14,866 nt of DNA, from NCBI GenBank assembly GCA_040905245.1, contig JBBDRX010000117.1:1-14866 (forward strand), given 5' to 3'. Shown here one piece after another: positions 13,538 through 14,866 of the stretch (within the stretch, counting starts at the first letter, position 1; every line of letters begins with the position of its first letter). This DNA comes from JBBDRX01 sp040905245. Its GTDB lineage: Bacteria > Bacteroidota > Rhodothermia > Balneolales > Balneolaceae. Position numbers and translations under genes: made by a program. Below the pieces are notes generated by a model. It did not search any database and was not told the origin of the DNA. It saw nothing but the letters and a program-made list of their open reading frames with translations.

Positions 13538-14866
13538 ATGGATCCAGACCGCTCCCAGACATATCACCCGGAAAAAGATGTGCATCACATTACGCTCTAC
13601 AGCACTGTTGCTCGTGAGCATCAGCACATCAGCCTGAAAAAACGGCTCTATCTTCATCTCGACATGAACTGTTTTTACGCACAAGTAGAGCAACATGCCC
13701 ACAACCTCTACGGATTTCCGGTCGCCATGGGCGGATGGCGAAAGCCAGACGGGACGCCACGTGGAATTGTCGCCACTGCCAGCTATGAAGCCCGGAAACT
13801 GGGTGTTAAAACAGCCATGAGCGCCTATGAAGCCTGGAAAATCTGCCCCTGGCTGATCTTTCTTCAAATCGACTACGAACGGTATCAGGAGATCAGCCGT
13901 CAGTTACACACGATTCTGGATACGTTCTCCCCCGACGTAGAGAAGTACTCCATGGACGAATATTTTCTCGACATCACTTTTCTTCTCGGTAAAAGCCGTG
14001 CAGACCTGGAGCATTTCGGCACAAAGCTGAAGGAGGCCGTCTATCAGCGCCTCGGGCTGGTCTGCTCGGTCGGAATCGCCCTCAGCAAGACCTACTCCAA
14101 GCTGGCATCCGACATTAAAAAACCGAACGGTCTTTGTGTTCTGTTAACAGCGTACGATGTCGCCAACCACTTTTTCGCGCTCCCGCTGGACGAAGTCTGG
14201 GGAATCGGGTCTCGCCGGTACCAGAAACTCCAAAAGCACGGGTTGAACACTATCGCAGACGCCTTTCGACACGGCTCCGGGCCCTTCAAAAAGATCTTCG
14301 GGCCCATGCAGGGACAGCTCTTTTACGAGATCGTTACCGGAAGGGACCGTGCCCGGGTCCTGGACCACAGCGATCACACACCGGAAGAGGTCTCCTACAT
14401 GCACACGTTTTCGGACTGGAGTGTCGACACCGATCAGATCCGGGGGGAGATTGTCAAGGCGGTCCGGAATGTCTGCTATCGCCTGCGCGGCTACCGGCGC
14501 AAAGCCCGCAAGTGGGTCTGCACGATCCGCTATCAGGATGCCAAATGGAAAGGAGCCAGCATCGTCTTTACAACAGATGGATATACCAGCCTGGACGACT
14601 ATGTCCTGGAGGCCTGCATTCCGCGTGCTATCCAGCAGGTACAGCACGCTCTCCGTCAGGGCTATCGTATTCGGGGAGTGGGGCTCCATACCATCGACAT
14701 GGATGCTTCCGGCCAGTCCGACCTCTTTTTTCAGGAAAATCGAACCCTCCGCAAGCTCTATCGGGCTACCGACCTGATCAACAACACCTATGGAAACGGA
14801 ACCGTCGCCAAAGCGGCAACCCGGAACGGGGTGCCGGGCAAAACCCACTTTACCGAACGAAGCTGA
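13538..14866 (+). CDS. Y-family DNA polymerase (DinB/UmuC-like), translesion synthesis
   Basis: 442 residues, complete; the stop codon is the last three bases of the window. Palm and fingers: LHLDMNCFYAQVE (39-51) with metal ligand D42 and steric gate Y47; ATASYEARKLGVK (79-91); and SMDEYFLD (138-145) with D140 and E141, so all three catalytic acids are present. A helix-hairpin-helix thumb contains PLDEVWGIGSRRYQKLQKHGL (216-236), and the little finger spans about 285-390. QSDLF (393-397) is a canonical beta-clamp-binding motif. Compared with Dpo4 and most DinB proteins there are about 35 extra residues before the first strand, polar and His-rich. They may be real or reflect a downstream start. 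No Shine-Dalgarno precedes ATG 13538, only an A-rich leader. The enzyme copies past DNA lesions with low fidelity. An exact DinB or UmuC assignment is left open. Confidence 0.92.
   Translation: MDPDRSQTYHPEKDVHHITLYSTVAREHQHISLKKRLYLHLDMNCFYAQVEQHAHNLYGFPVAMGGWRKPDGTPRGIVATASYEARKLGVKTAMSAYEAWKICPWLIFLQIDYERYQEISRQLHTILDTFSPDVEKYSMDEYFLDITFLLGKSRADLEHFGTKLKEAVYQRLGLVCSVGIALSKTYSKLASDIKKPNGLCVLLTAYDVANHFFALPLDEVWGIGSRRYQKLQKHGLNTIADAFRHGSGPFKKIFGPMQGQLFYEIVTGRDRARVLDHSDHTPEEVSYMHTFSDWSVDTDQIRGEIVKAVRNVCYRLRGYRRKARKWVCTIRYQDAKWKGASIVFTTDGYTSLDDYVLEACIPRAIQQVQHALRQGYRIRGVGLHTIDMDASGQSDLFFQENRTLRKLYRATDLINNTYGNGTVAKAATRNGVPGKTHFTERS

Noticed and set aside
1..14866. CRISPR array, insertion sequence, tRNA or phage genes
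   Set aside because: No regular repeats, terminal inverted repeats with a transposase, cloverleaf or phage protein was seen anywhere in the window.

Overview
The window looks like a chromosomal segment from a Gram-negative, salt-adapted bacterium, most plausibly of the Bacteroidota/Balneolota/Rhodothermota type. The grounds are an ECF sigma factor with Bacteroidota-like region 2, secreted and outer-membrane proteins with clear export signals, a BCCT osmolyte carrier, moderate GC content, and a mix of genes with good GGAGG ribosome binding sites and genes with none. The lineage is an inference from style, not from a marker gene. I see no insertion sequence, prophage, CRISPR array, tRNA or rRNA.

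Layout. The left edge (1-199, minus) holds the first third of an ECF sigma factor. After a 414-base intergenic stretch comes a short-chain dehydrogenase (614-1369, plus). It converges on a 1126-residue secreted heparinase II/III-type polysaccharide lyase (1421-4801, minus), and a long imperfect hairpin lies across the convergent junction. The lyase gene is divergent from an ACT-domain malic enzyme (5145-6572, plus), separated by 343 bases. The malic enzyme is followed closely by an exported protein made of two tandem amidohydrolase-2 domains (6651-8369, plus). The first of these domains has lost its metal ligands.

The next block is on the minus strand and, read in its own direction, runs: a small unknown protein (13457-13167), an outer-membrane beta-barrel (13010-11778), a BCCT transporter (11711-10095), a double UspA protein (10082-9174) and a two-CBS-domain protein (8926-8489). 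Beta-barrel, BCCT and Usp are spaced like one operon (66 and 12 bases apart). They read as an envelope-spanning compatible-solute uptake unit with an attached stress-protein regulator. The CBS gene lies 247 bases further on and may have its own promoter.

At the right edge a Y-family DNA polymerase (13538-14866, plus, complete to the last base) is divergent from the small unknown gene. The 80 bases between them contain two exact copies of ATATATGTA one helical turn apart, overlapping candidate promoters for both genes.

The most interesting signals are: (1) the pseudo-half plus live-half amidohydrolase; (2) the porin-BCCT-Usp cluster; (3) the small-protein/polymerase divergent pair with its repeat operator; and (4) a recurring quasi-palindrome GGTTNAACC found four times, every time in or beside an upstream region. 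None is proven by sequence alone. I see nothing that is clearly a wholly new system.
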